From the NCBI GenBank assembly GCA_002221725.1, contig NJFT01000099.1, positions 62,001-126,000 of the forward strand: a stretch of 64,000 nt of DNA, in the 5' to 3' direction. Below are positions 50,601 to 62,200 of the stretch, piece by piece; the first letter of the stretch is position 1, and each line of letters opens with the position of its first letter. Origin of the DNA: Scedosporium boydii. Lineage: Eukaryota; Ascomycota; Sordariomycetes; Microascales; Microascaceae. The notes under the pieces were generated by a model that ran no database searches, was not told the origin of the DNA, and saw only the letters and a program-made list of their open reading frames with translations. The position numbers and the translations under genes are program-made.

Positions 50601-52888
50601 ACAAGGAGGACAGCGAAGTCCCTACGAAGCGGCGACGATTGGACGTCGACGGCAAGGAACGACGCCCGAAACTCAGTTCCTCTGCCGCTGAAGATCGCCC
50701 CGCGAAGTCCAATCTCTCACGAGAGCAGTCTCTTGCTAGGTCTATGAAATCGGCCAAGGCGAGCGCGATCAAGGCTCGCGATGACGATGACAGGAAGGAG
50801 CCGAAGCCCAAGAAATCCTCGGAATCCAACAGGCGCGAGTCAAACAAGTCCACGTCTAGCGAGAAGTCCATCCATGTTAAATACGAGGATGCTGATGTAG
50901 ATATGGCAGACGCACCTCCCCTAGGGCGCGGCAACGAAGCGGAGGCTAAGTCCAAGGATAATCACCAGCATCACAGCCAAGACAAGAAGCGGTCTGCGGA
51001 CGATGCCGACGTTACCGCCTCTAAGGAGGAAAAGAAACGCCGGGATGCCGAGGAGAAAGAGAAGGAAAAGGAGAAGGAGCGAGAGCGGAGGAAGAAGCGA
51101 GAAGAGGAGGAAACCAAGCGGCTAGAAGAAGAGGCCAAACGCAAGGAGGCGGAAGAGCGGAAGCGGCAAAAGGAAGAGGAAGAGAAGAAGCGTCGCGCAG
51201 AGGAGGAGAAGGAGAGGAAGCGAAAGGAAGAGGAGGAGCGGAAACGCAAGGCGGAGGAGGAGGAAAAGAAGCGCAAGGAGGAAGAGGAGAAGAAGCGTAA
51301 GGAAGACGAAGAGCGCAAGAAGAGGGAGGAAGAGGAGGAACGAAAGAGAAAGGAAGAAGAGGAACGTCTGCGCCGAGAAGAGGAGAAACGCAAGAAGCGT
51401 GAGGAAGAGGAGAAGAAGCGGCTCGAGGAAGAGGAGCGCAAACGCAAAGAAGAAGAAGCGAAGAAGCGTCGAGAAGAGGAGGAGCGACGACGTAAAGAGG
51501 AAGAAGAGCGGAAGCGAAAGGAGGAAGAAGAACGAAAGAAGCGCGAGGAAGAGGAACGACTCCAGCGCGAACAGATCGAACGTGAGGCCGCCGAAGCCGC
51601 CCGCCGTAAGCGCGAGGAAGAGGAGCGCCGAGAGCGAGAACACCGAGAGCGACAGCGCGCCGCCCGCGAGGCGGAGATTAGACGCCAACGAGAGGAGCAG
51701 GAGCGCATCCGACTTGCCAAACTGCCTCCTCTTCTGCGCTGGCTCGAGACATGCCCCAACCCAAAGAGCACAGATGTGGCTGAGAAGTTCAAGCACATGC
51801 AGGGAATCCGATACGACACAATTCGACCTGAGACGACTGGAACCGCCGACGGTAGGGAGCAATGGGTTCTCAACACCCAGGTTGCTCTCCTCCTCGGCGA
51901 GAAGGATCTTGCCCTTTCAAGATGTAGGTCTTTACCATCTCCGCATCCCCGTCCTTTCCGTTTTTTTCCATCTACTCGTGCTAACTGCGGATCCCTACTT
52001 TTACAGACACGGCATGGGAGAAGATTCCTGTTTCCAGCCTAGCAAAGAAGGCCATTTGGCGACTCGAGTCTAATCGTTACGCCCTCATCTCAGAGAGCAT
52101 GTTTGACCTTGGTCTACAGCTCCCTAACTACTATGGCGAAGGGGTTGACCCGTGCAGGATGAGCTACAAAGTCATTGAGCGACTTCGTGGCGAGGCCTGG
52201 GATAAGTTCCTGAAACTGGACATGTTCTTCGTCAAGGTGAGTTCCTAGCAAAATCTTAGCATATATATGATGTCTACTGGTCGTAATTTCGAGCCTAACT
52301 AACCTCGGCGGGTTTTAGCTGTCGGACCTAATGTTTATTGTTCCTACCATCCCGCACTTGCGCGGCATCAGACTCAGTGTCGAGTACCGCGAGCTTCCGG
52401 AAAACGAGAGTCAACTGTTTGGATGGAAGGTGTCACAGAAGTGGAAGCAAGACCCGAACCCTGATCGGTTCTATGGCTTTGCGCCACGAAACAAGTACTA
52501 CATCAACGGCGCGCTTGTCGACGAAGAGCGACCTGGCCTTTCCGCTACTAGCAGCCAGCCCTTTCCCGAGAGGAGGGTGCCTCGCCGGAATGGATTCCAA
52601 CAGGTGTTCCCCGATGATCCGGAGTATGTCCGACTCTGCAAGGAGCAAGGTCTTGAGCACTTGCTGGAGGATGAATCCCGAGGCGGGCCCATAACCAACG
52701 GTGTCCAGACTAACGGACCGGTCTCGGGGGCTGGCGCTCAGATTCCCAATGGGACAACCCATTCGGTGCCAAGCAGTGCGGCTGCTGGTAGTAGTAGCCC
52801 GACGGCAGTGGCGTCGTCCCGCAACCTGCATAGTCCTCAACAACACTACCGACCTCTCGTTAACGGAATCAATGGCACTTCCAATTAA
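47672..52888 (+). CDS. Ankyrin-repeat, Lys/Glu-rich nuclear protein (Hos4-like, putative Set3-complex subunit)
   Basis: Exons 47672-51923, 52007-52236 and 52319-52888 give 1683 aa. The introns (83 and 82 nt) have donors GTAGGT and GTGAGT, and intron 1 has a GCTAAC branch. Residues 1-410 are disordered, rich in Ser/Pro/Lys/Arg. Ankyrin repeats lie at about 416-545 (AGNTPLQIAAINGCEDIVKL, DTPLLDAVDNGHLGVIKLLL) and more weakly at about 609-720 (LRQAAGRGDEETV, TPMLAAIGQENIKVIQLLLD). 720-1110 is disordered and basic. 1113-1350 is an almost unbroken (E)EEEKKRKEEEE-type charged helix. A conserved C-terminal region (LLRWLETCPNPKSTDVAEKF, LESNRYALISESMFDLGL, FVKLSDLMFIVPTIPHLRG, YYINGALVDEERPG) follows to about 1620. 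Disordered basic protein with ankyrins plus this C-terminal domain is the arrangement of fungal proteins annotated as Hos4/Set3C subunits; that assignment is from memory. Role inferred: a histone-deacetylase co-repressor complex in the nucleus. Confidence 0.75.
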
Positions 52889-54147
52889 CGGATCTGGCTT
52901 GTCAATAATTCGGCAGATCTGAGAAGGAACCCTACTACTAACTGACTCTTCGACCCTCTTCCACGTGTTCTTCTCTACGTCAGATCCAAGCGTCTCTGCA
53001 TCAGCTCTTGTCTACTACTACTATATGTTCGGCATCGGGATCGGGTTATAAAGGGCATCGGGGCCTCGGCGTTTTGTTCTTTTTTTGTTCTACTTGTTTC
53101 ACCGGTTCATTCTCTTCTTCCCTTGAAAGATTAGGATTTGCGTCTCACTTAAACGATACCTCGGCCTCTTTTCTTTTTGTTACCACGGCTGCGAGTTTTC
53201 TCTTCTCCGCTTGTTCTTTTTCCTTCCGACTCTTCCTTTCTCCGACTTCGGGTTATAAACGTCACGGGGACAAACATACGGGAGTACCGGTTTGGCGACC
53301 GAGTTGTTCTATTTTGGTCGGTTTTTCTTTTGTAAAAAGGCTTGTTCTTTTTTTCTGTTCATGTACCAAGGGAACTTGAAAGAGCAAAAGAAGCCGCTAT
53401 TGTCGTTCTCTTTGCAAAACTTCATTTGTACTAGGTATTTCGGAAGGTTGGGGAATCAAAGAGGGGGGGGGGGGGGGGGGTTATTGTGCAATGGGTTGCA
53501 CGGAATTTTTCCCTTCTTTTTTTCTTACATTTTTTTCTTGTCAATTTTTCTTGTCGTTATGTTGTTTTTTTCTTCTCTCTGTGTGATGTACAGGGTTGCT
53601 TTTGATTTCCCCCAATTTGATAGGGTTCCGAGGAATAAGGGCAAGGAGCAGCGAGAGAGAGATGGTTTCGAGTAACAACCGAAGTATATATCAATATATC
53701 CTTGTCAAACAAAGTTGCGGGTTTTACTGTTCCTCTTCTCTATTGCGAGTGCGAATGTGAATGTGAATGTGAATGAATGCAGTGCTCTCAGTAGCCGTCT
53801 TTCGATGCCAGGGAAAAAACTGGCTTTTCTCGAGTCGGCACCAAGAAAAAATGTGTGGGGAATCGTGATTGCCCGTTGCCACTTCACCGAGCCACGCCCA
53901 CTAACAATTCTTTTTTTTCTTAGTCAAGAAGGCGAGTTTGAGGATTTTAATTGGGAGCATTTTTTACCCCGCCGAACTTATTCATCCCACATTCCCACAA
54001 GCTACCATCGACGATATCAAGCATCGGCGCCGAACACCACCAGTTGAGTATCCGCCTGGTGCGTCTACGAAACGGAATAGGAGCCAGGACTGGGGAGGCT
54101 AGGAAGAACATAGCACTTGGGAATCAACAGCGAGGAACACCGCCAAC
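52889..54147. other. Intergenic between Hos4-like and DRG1 genes
   Basis: The 3' region of the Hos4-like gene is T-rich. It includes an 18-nt G run (53463-53480) and a GAATGT microsatellite (53753-53775). The last 300 bp precede the DRG1 start. No gene is supportable. Confidence 0.5.
53463..53480. repeat. 18-nt poly-G run
   Basis: Uninterrupted G18 on the plus strand in the presumed 3' UTR or flank of the Hos4-like gene. It could form a G-quadruplex in RNA or DNA, and is also a common site of sequencing and assembly error. Confidence 0.9.
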
Positions 54148-56227
54148 ATGTCGACGACGGTGGAGAAGGTACGACCACACATATGATATGGTTTCCCGGA
54201 GCGATGCAGTGCTAACCCATCTTGAATCATGACAGATCAAGGAGATCGAGGCCGAAGTATGTAGTAGTTCTTTTCCCTCCGCTACCCGGAATATACCGTA
54301 TCCCGTTCTTCGGTCGATGGCCGCAAGCTGCCCCGTTCACGACCCGGAGCAGCACGAATCCGAAGATCAGTGGGAACAGAGTCCCACTGCATAGATATAT
54401 ATGTATACTAACGAGAGGCGCAACGCTTTGTTTGCGACAAAACTATAGATGGCCCGAACTCAAAAGAACAAAGCCACAGCCTTCCACTTGGGCCAGCTCA
54501 AGGCGAAGCTTGCCAAGTTAAAGCGCGAGCTTCTCACCCCGACATCGGGCGGCGGTGGTGGTGGCGGCGCAGGTTTCGACGTTGCGAGGACGGGCGTTGC
54601 GAGTATCGGTTTTATCGGGTTCCCCTCCGTGGGGAAGAGTACGTTGATGAGCAAGTTGACAGGGCAGCATTCGGAGGCGGCGGCGTACGAGTTCACGACG
54701 TTGACTTCGGTGCCGGGTCAGGTTGTGTATAATGGTAGGTCCTATTCTTCTGGAACTCTGGAGGTTGTTAGTACGTTGCTGTTATTGAGAGTGGAGGTGG
54801 AAGTGGAAGAAATTAGAGAAAGACAAAGAGGTTTGGGGAGGTTGAGAGGGGACTGTTTGAAAGGGAAAACAAGGTCATTATCGGGAACAACTTGAACTGA
54901 CTACCGTGTAGGTGCGCCACTGCAAATGATCGACTTGCCCGGTATCATCGAGGGAGCTAAGGACGGCCGTGGTCGTGGTCGCCAGGTCATCGCCGTCGCA
55001 AAAACCTGCAACCTCATCTTCATCGTCCTCGACGTCAACAAGCCCCTGACCGACAAGCACATCATCGAGTCCGAACTCGAGGGCTTCGGTATCCGCCTGA
55101 ACAAGAGCCCGCCGAACATCACCTTCAAGAAGAAGGACAAGGGCGGTCTCAACATCACGAGTACCGTCGCTCTGTCTCACATCGACCACGACGAGATCAA
55201 GGCCGTCATGAGCGAGTACCGCATCGCTTCGGCCGACATCACGATTCGCTGCGATGCCACTGTTGATGATCTCATCGATGTGCTCGAGGCCAAGAGCCGT
55301 AGCTATATCCCCGTCATCTATGTTCTCAACAAGATCGACTCTATCAGCATCGAGGAGCTCGATCTCCTCTACCGAATCCCGAATGCTGTGCCAATCAGTT
55401 CCGAGCACGGATGGAACGTCGATGAGCTCATGGAGGCCATGTAAGTTCTTCCCCGGTGTCGGATGGTGTCTGACTGAGCATCAGTGCGCATGCATCCGCT
55501 CAAATGAGAAAAAGAAAGGAAATGAAAAAAAAGAAAGGAAATGAAAAAAAAGAAGGGCGGCCGCATAACGCATAGTTCACATGGCTGATGTTTGATGCAG
55601 GTGGGAGAGATTGAATCTGGTCCGCGTGTACACGAAACCCAAGGGTAAGATGCCCGACTACTCATCACCCGTTGTTCTCCGAGCAAACAAATGCACGGTC
55701 GAAGACTTTGTAAGTATTCTCCACTCTCCGATGAGCCGCCCCTTTCCTCTCCGCTCGTCTATTCCCACCGGCGGCTGTTCCCTTTTTGAGGCCTCTTTTC
55801 TTTCCAAAAGTGAAATTCAGACTCGCCAGGGGCGTGTGCTGACTCTCCTTTGTCTAGTGCAACGCCATTCATCGCACAATCGCCGAGCAATTTAAGCAAG
55901 CCATCGTCTATGGCAAATCCGTCAAGCACCAACCTCAACGTGTTGGTCTCTCCCACGAGTTGGCTGACGAGGATATCGGTACGTACCATCAGCTGGAACA
56001 CGAGCTGGAACCTTTTTCTTCTTTCATGTTGGATCAGCCCCCCTTGGGACCTACTAGTAGAGATCCCTATGGCGGAAAGAGTGTTTCTTTTTTTTTCCTG
56101 TGCCCCTGGTTTGTGGCCTCGTTCCGACTCTGCTCTTGTTTTTTCCTCATCGATTTCCATCCACGACTTTGCCTGTAGCACAAACTGACTGTACTTTCCT
56201 TTTTCAGTGACAATCATCAAACGATGA
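54148..56227 (+). CDS. rbg1: DRG1/Rbg1 developmentally regulated GTP-binding protein
   Basis: Seven exons: 54148-54168, 54236-54256, 54449-54734, 54912-55440, 55601-55709, 55858-55978 and 56208-56227, giving 368 aa (yeast Rbg1 369). The first two coding exons are 21 nt each. Splicing gives MSTTVEKIKEIEAEMARTQK, the classic DRG start. The G domain shows the P-loop GFPSVGKST (about 71-79), a switch II block [17 protein letters not shown], and G4 NKID. The S5D2L-like insert and C-terminal TGS region follow: [40 protein letters not shown] and VTIIKR. Introns have donors GTACGA, GTATGT, GTAGGT, GTAAGT, GTAAGT and GTACGT. DRG1 partners a DFRP protein, binds ribosomes and relieves pausing in the cytosol. 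All key residues look intact. Confidence 0.96.
55511..55548 (+). repeat. 19-bp tandem duplication in DRG1 intron 4
   Basis: The unit AAAGAAAGGAAATGAAAAA occurs twice head to tail with a period of 19 bp inside the fourth intron. A recent slippage duplication, probably without effect. Confidence 0.85.
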
Positions 56228-59200
56228 GCAGCCTTATCTTCCTCGTACCAAGGACCGGGTCTGGGGCTCGGGTCTGGGCCTCCAAGTAGGTCCTTTCTCG
56301 CCTCGGTTCGGTCCTTACTTCCCCCGAGATATTATACATCTCGGGACTCGTGCGCCCCGGCCCTCCTATGCTTGATCATCTGGGAGGGTGTAAGTAATCG
56401 AGGGGTGCCTGGTTGCACTCTGAAAAGAAAGATTGGAGAAAAGGATGGATGCCGAACCTCCCAATTGGGGAAAACTCGGTTGGCGAGGCGGTTGGCAAGC
56501 GGGAGATCAGGAACAGGTTGGCCGAAATTCGGGCAAGTTGGGCATCAGGAACGAAATGAGGACAAGAGAACAATACTATTATGACAAGGAAACGATACAA
56601 GTGGTACCTCGGGGAGGAAGAAAAAGGCAGCCGCTGTCACATTCTGGTGTACACGAACCTAGCCAGGCCTGGCCATGTCAGGCCGTGGAGACCGTGCTAT
56701 ACCACGGACACTTGTGATGGAGGGGTGGGGCATTTGCAAGAGAAGGTGGCGATGTTTGGTGTGTGAGACATATGGCTTAACCGGGATATAGCATAACGAA
56801 GTGTGATATCTCGGGCATGGGGTACGAAGTATGGCGGAAAGAAGAAACGAAAATAAGAACCAAAAAAGCAATTGGGTCAGTTCCATATTTAGTTCCACTT
56901 GCAAGAAAAAGCAGGCCTCACTATTACAGAATGGAACAGAAATGGCCAAAAAAAAAGAGAACAAAAACAAAAGACCTCAGACGCTGGAAGTTGAACCTGG
57001 CAGCCCAAAAAACCGTTCTCACCTCAAAGGCACTAGCGCCCGCAGTTTCCGTAGCTTCCCTAGCTTCCCTAGTTTGCCGAGCTTGGCAACAAAGGAAGAG
57101 GGTGCGGTGAAGCCGTTGCTATGTTTTTCTCTCGTTGCTTTTTCTCGAGAAGGAAAATTCGATTCCGTCCCCACACCCTTGTTGTTATTTCCTTGTTGTC
57201 CCCTTTTTTGACATCTCTTGGTGGCGTTCTTTCGTGTGACGGAGACGAGGCTCCCGGGGCTCGCTCTCCGGTGGCCCCCTCCAACCCTGGGCCTGGCCAC
57301 CTCTCCTGATTCAGACTTTCAAAGTGAAGATCGGCTTGGACGAGGGGGGTCGCCTCGATGAGAGTGTCGGTCCTTGTATCGAGTGAGTATAAGCGACTCG
57401 GAAAGGTGCTACGAGGTTAATAATGCATGGTAATATAACGGGGCATCGTCATGAAAAAGGGTCGCAGTATAGGGTGCCGGGCAATGCTCGGTTTCAAAAC
57501 ATTCCCTGGCCACTGGGCCTCGTTTAGCCTTGCATTTTCGATATCATGGGCTGGCGGCTAGCCGCCCCACGGCCAGCAATGAAATCGAAACAGTAGACGC
57601 TGTTGTAGTGGCATACCCTCCACCCTCCGATCGCCAATTCTCGCCCCAGCATCCAACGGAAATTTAATAATTCGAAGGCGGAGAAGGGAAGGGAGGCATG
57701 GCACGGAGCACCAGAGTATGGCCAGGGCCGCACAAGGCAACCGCCTCCCGGCCGCCTTAGGTTGTAATAGCAAGCAGTAAGCGATTTTTTTGTTGAAATA
57801 TCGCCCATATCATTTCAGTTTTAGTGCGATTAACAGACGGCCGGCATGAAATCGGAGTGGGTATAGTAACATGCCCTCCCAAAGTTGAACTCTTACCTCG
57901 TCCTCCGTCGTCTAAGTCTCTGGCAGCCCGGGATCTTGCTTGCTAAGCACTGCCCGCGACGGGTCTCGCGTCTCGGCCAGCTCTCGCGTCGTAGGATTAG
58001 GGTGTGTCGAATAGAGATAGAGGTACTGTGGTAGACCGCTGTATACCAAGTATTTGTGGAGAGCTGGGTATCACTACCCCATGAGCTTCATCCAACATGG
58101 ACCGGGGTTGGGAGGTCGAGCGTCGACAAGGGTCTTGATCGTCTGTCCACAAAATGCTGAGGTACGTGAGTACGAAGGCACCAAGTATTCCTGCTTCGTA
58201 AATGAGAGGGAATCCTCGGGGCCTGGACGAAGAGTCCATTTCCTTCATATCATCTTCAACCTGCATTGTTCGCTTCTCCCAAGGAATAGAGAGGAGCTAC
58301 TCCTCCACTCCAGAAGAAAAGAAAGAGGAACAAAAAGCAAGGCCAAATCGTTCCGAAGCATTCCGGAAAAGTGTCGGTCGCCAGAGCGTTGCGCTGGAGT
58401 AATACACTGATGATGAAAGGGGCGATCTGGTGCGTTTCGAGTGCAGGTGTGGCTTGCTAGACATGCCACCAGACGCCTCTACTAGTAAACTAGTATGAGC
58501 CATTGCTTTGCCCAGACTTCAGCAAGCCGCCCAGTGAAGAGGGTTAATTAGGTTGAATGAATGAGAATCGTCATTTTGGCCAGACGAGAGATAGAGCAAA
58601 GATGCCTCCATCATGGAAATAGAGGACTAGACTTCGTAGGGTTAAAGCCTCGACTTTTCATGCATATGCTAAGCCTGGGCCGTCAGCGCCGATTTGCGCA
58701 ACAGATATGGAGTACAACGATTGTTTTCTGGTCGGTCTTGTAACCATATTAGTTTGCGGACCTTATTCGTACAGTAGTGCCTTCGGATAACAAAAAACAC
58801 AAGCCAACAGCGGTCGGGCAGTCGATGTTGATCTCCCGAAACGGGCGAACTTGCACTGACAAGGTTGTGCTCGCGGTTGACCCCATGCTATCACATCACC
58901 ATTTAGGGAAATCCAGGCACACCCTACTAGGGCGAAATAGTGGATGCGGGCAATTCCTTGCCAGGCCATCTCCGCCCAAACCCGCCCAAGCCCGCTCTGC
59001 CCATGACATTTGACGGAGTACACTAGACTTCGTAGTGTACTTCGTACGCAAGTGGTGGAGAGCAAAAAAGCGGGCTTAGGACACTATGTTCCAAAGTGTC
59101 ATAGTATTTCCGCGAAACTGCCTGTCTGACCTGCGTTGCTTTCTTCTTCTTGCAGGGCCGTCATCGATTGTCGACTTTCTAACCCTTTTCGCTTCTCTTC

Positions 59201-62200
59201 CCTCCGTTTTCCTTTACTAATTAGTGCCAACATCAAATTAAAGGCTGGCGGAGAAAACCGCTCAAGAGGCGGGGTGATCTCGGCCGGAGCGGGTAGGAAG
59301 CGAGACCAAACCACATTCAACGTCGTCTCGCAGGAAACAGGGATGGGTGTACATCTCCCGGATGTTGCGAAAAAAGTCAATTCAGGACCCTTGATGATTC
59401 CAACCTAGATGCGCTAGCCAAAAGGGAAATGAAAACACTGCATCGAATTTGCTTACCATCTGATCGCATATTTTTCTGCGTCATATTGCGACTTCTTGGG
59501 GGCGAGGTTTAAACAGGATACCCACCCACCCGCTTATCTTACCTTTCAGATCGATAGAGTCCACACTTCGTCGCTGGGCTGCGAGGTCACCATCGTCCAG
59601 TCGGGGTGACCTGCATTGCCGGGCCTCTTCTCATGCGGCCATGTTGAGTGTTGGGCCTGACCCCAGAAACCAGACCAGAGGAAAGAAGAAGCATATCCGT
59701 CGTACAGAGCCGTATGTATGTACGTGTGTCTGTGTACAGCATGCTTGGGCTGCGCGAGGGGTGCGCGAAGGGCGGGATGGACAGGATGTACTTCGTACAT
59801 ACTTCGTAGCATACCACCTTGCTGTCATTCAGCCTCGTTAGCTTACCATCAAAGCCGAGCGGAATATAATGGAACAGAGCAGCATTGGCAGGTCCCGGAA
59901 TTCCTGGTTTATGCCGAGAAGTTTGGCCTGTACCGAGTTTGCTGACCAGGTGCGGCCCTACTTCAGGCTCTAAGACAATAATACCTGAGCACTTGCGTAT
60001 AGTTTGTCCCATTAATGGTCCCTCCGCTTGCATCGCCTGGCTAATACACCAATTGCTTGGAAGAGCAGGGCAATTACAAACGGACACAATGACTTGATCC
60101 AAATGCAAAGGGAACAAACTTAGGGCTGCGTTGGGGTCCAAAACAAGGTAGGAGGGATACGGGAGAAGCAAGGCGACGCGCAAGGAAGCAATGCAATGGT
60201 CAGGAACGGCGAATTTGAAGCAAATCAAGCAAGCAGAAAAAGTCCCCATCCACACCAAACTCCATGCTGCCTTCGTACTTGTTCGAGAATGGTGGGGGAG
60301 CGTAACCTGCTCGCTTTCCCTGCACCAATTTGACAACTCCAAGAACTTACATCTAGACTTTCCGTAGACGACTCTTCTCTCCATCTTGGTCGTCTTGGTC
60401 GTGTAAGTGTGTTAGTCCCGGCCAGGAAATGTTGGTAAGAGCCCAAAAGCATCACTGATTAATTGAGAACGAGGACTCGCAGTTGGAGCTAAGCCAGGAC
60501 GAAATATTGAATGGACGTGGGAGCGACAGATTAAAAGGGACCCAGGACAGGCTTCGCGGTCCATAGGGCGTATGGAGGACTGTGAGGACAAAACGAAGCA
60601 GATTCTAGCGCCCTTTCTGTGGGCGAGGCCTGGCCAAGTGGGCACCAGGAAAATTGATGCAAAAAAGCAATGTCAGGGGTCGAGAGAGTGCTGATGATCG
60701 AGATCAACCTCAGGCGCCCCTCTCCTCCATCCTTCCTGCCCCTCTTCATCAAGTCTCCTCACAATTCAACAAGAGGGAAATTCCTTGACCGCCGTTGTAG
60801 CTTCTTTTCTTCTGGACCCACTTATTTTGTACAGGTACATGACCCGTCGGCGCTTAACGGCTGCACACTCCCCTTTGCATCCATAGAAGACACGCCCCAT
60901 CCCGCTCCCCACTCGCACGATTTTCCTTGTACTGTACTTGTACCTGCTCATGGACTACCACTGCAGCTACTACGTTTGGTCTTGGTATGGCCCGCCCTCG
61001 CAGCTGCGCTTTTCTCACCTTTCCTGCTGCGTTCAAGGCCAGACCTTTCTTGAGGTGCCTCTTGCCTTTTTCCTCCAGCTATTGGAGGCGTTCCTGCTCA
61101 ATTTGTAGAGGTCTGGCATTAGAGCCTGCCAATGCTGCAGTTGCGCCTGCCCCCACACTCACAGACACCCTAGCCAGTCCCAGCGCCGGTGCTGCTCCTC
61201 GCATCTATGAGTCTGCGGCCCGGGTAGAGGACGAGACGAGAAAGGAAACGGCATCTCAAAAGGGCTGTAGCACGATGTACAAGAGTACAACTACCTGCGT
61301 GCTTGTAATGTGGGGATGGTCCCAATCTGACCCTCCGAATGCTTGATTAGGCGGGATAAAGAGAATGTAATTGTAATGGAATGATTCAATGGCGGTGAAC
61401 TCGTCTCGACAACATCAAGTCCCGCTCCGCTCATTTCCTTCTTCCACACGCAGAAAAGGAAGAGAACCGTACAATTTCGGTCATCTACTTTTGGTCTCTC
61501 AAATCATTCATCCTTCTGCCCCCACTCGCACCCCGGTTCTAATGGAAGATCTCATGGTTTTCATGGCAGATCTGTCAGGAATCGAAGCGCCGGGCCCATT
61601 ATGTGTTGCAGCATTGTCGAAGTGACGGTGACGGTCCGAAGCAGATTCGGGGACCTCTAACGTCATATCACAGGTTATTACAGTTCAGGTTACCTCGAGG
61701 CGATGACGCCCTCGACGGCTCTTAATCTTCCCATCATTTCCCGAGATCAAGATCCCGTATTGCCCTGTAGGCCAGACGGGGCGGCGCGCTAAGAATATCG
61801 GAGAGTCCACAGGGCATTAAGTGACCATACATGACCTTCAGAACTTGATCAGTAGATTGCGGTCGTCGCGTGGCCCTTCCTCTTTCTACTCGTGCCGAGG
61901 ACTTCCTTCCTCTCCTTCGAACCACTCATCATCTTTACCCCTCATCACAAGCGCTTCCCATCACTCAGGGACCAGAGCACTTTTTTTCCAATATGCGCTC
62001 TCTGGTTGTTCACGCATGGAAGATCATGCATCCTCCGCTTTCGGCTTTACCTTTCTCCTTCTTCCAACTAAGATTAAAGTGAGCGTTGTGCGCCCGCTAG
62101 CGCCCACTTCTGCGTTTGCGCAACCCACCATATTCAAAGGCGAAGCGAAGTCTCCGAAGGCAAAGGGGGAGCTTGAACGTTATGTGACAAACTCGGAGGG

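Noticed and set aside
50971..51876. 301-codon minus-strand Ser/Arg frame and a 246-codon Leu/Phe frame
   Set aside because: Both are shadows of the Lys/Glu repeat of the Hos4-like gene.
59587..60384. 265-codon minus-strand ORF with an ATG
   Set aside because: No recognisable motif, contains two intergenic palindrome copies, composition like random sequence, and no homologous family known to me.
60927..61346. 139-codon plus-strand ORF
   Set aside because: Overlaps other frames on both strands, no signal or domain pattern, no splice-supported extension.
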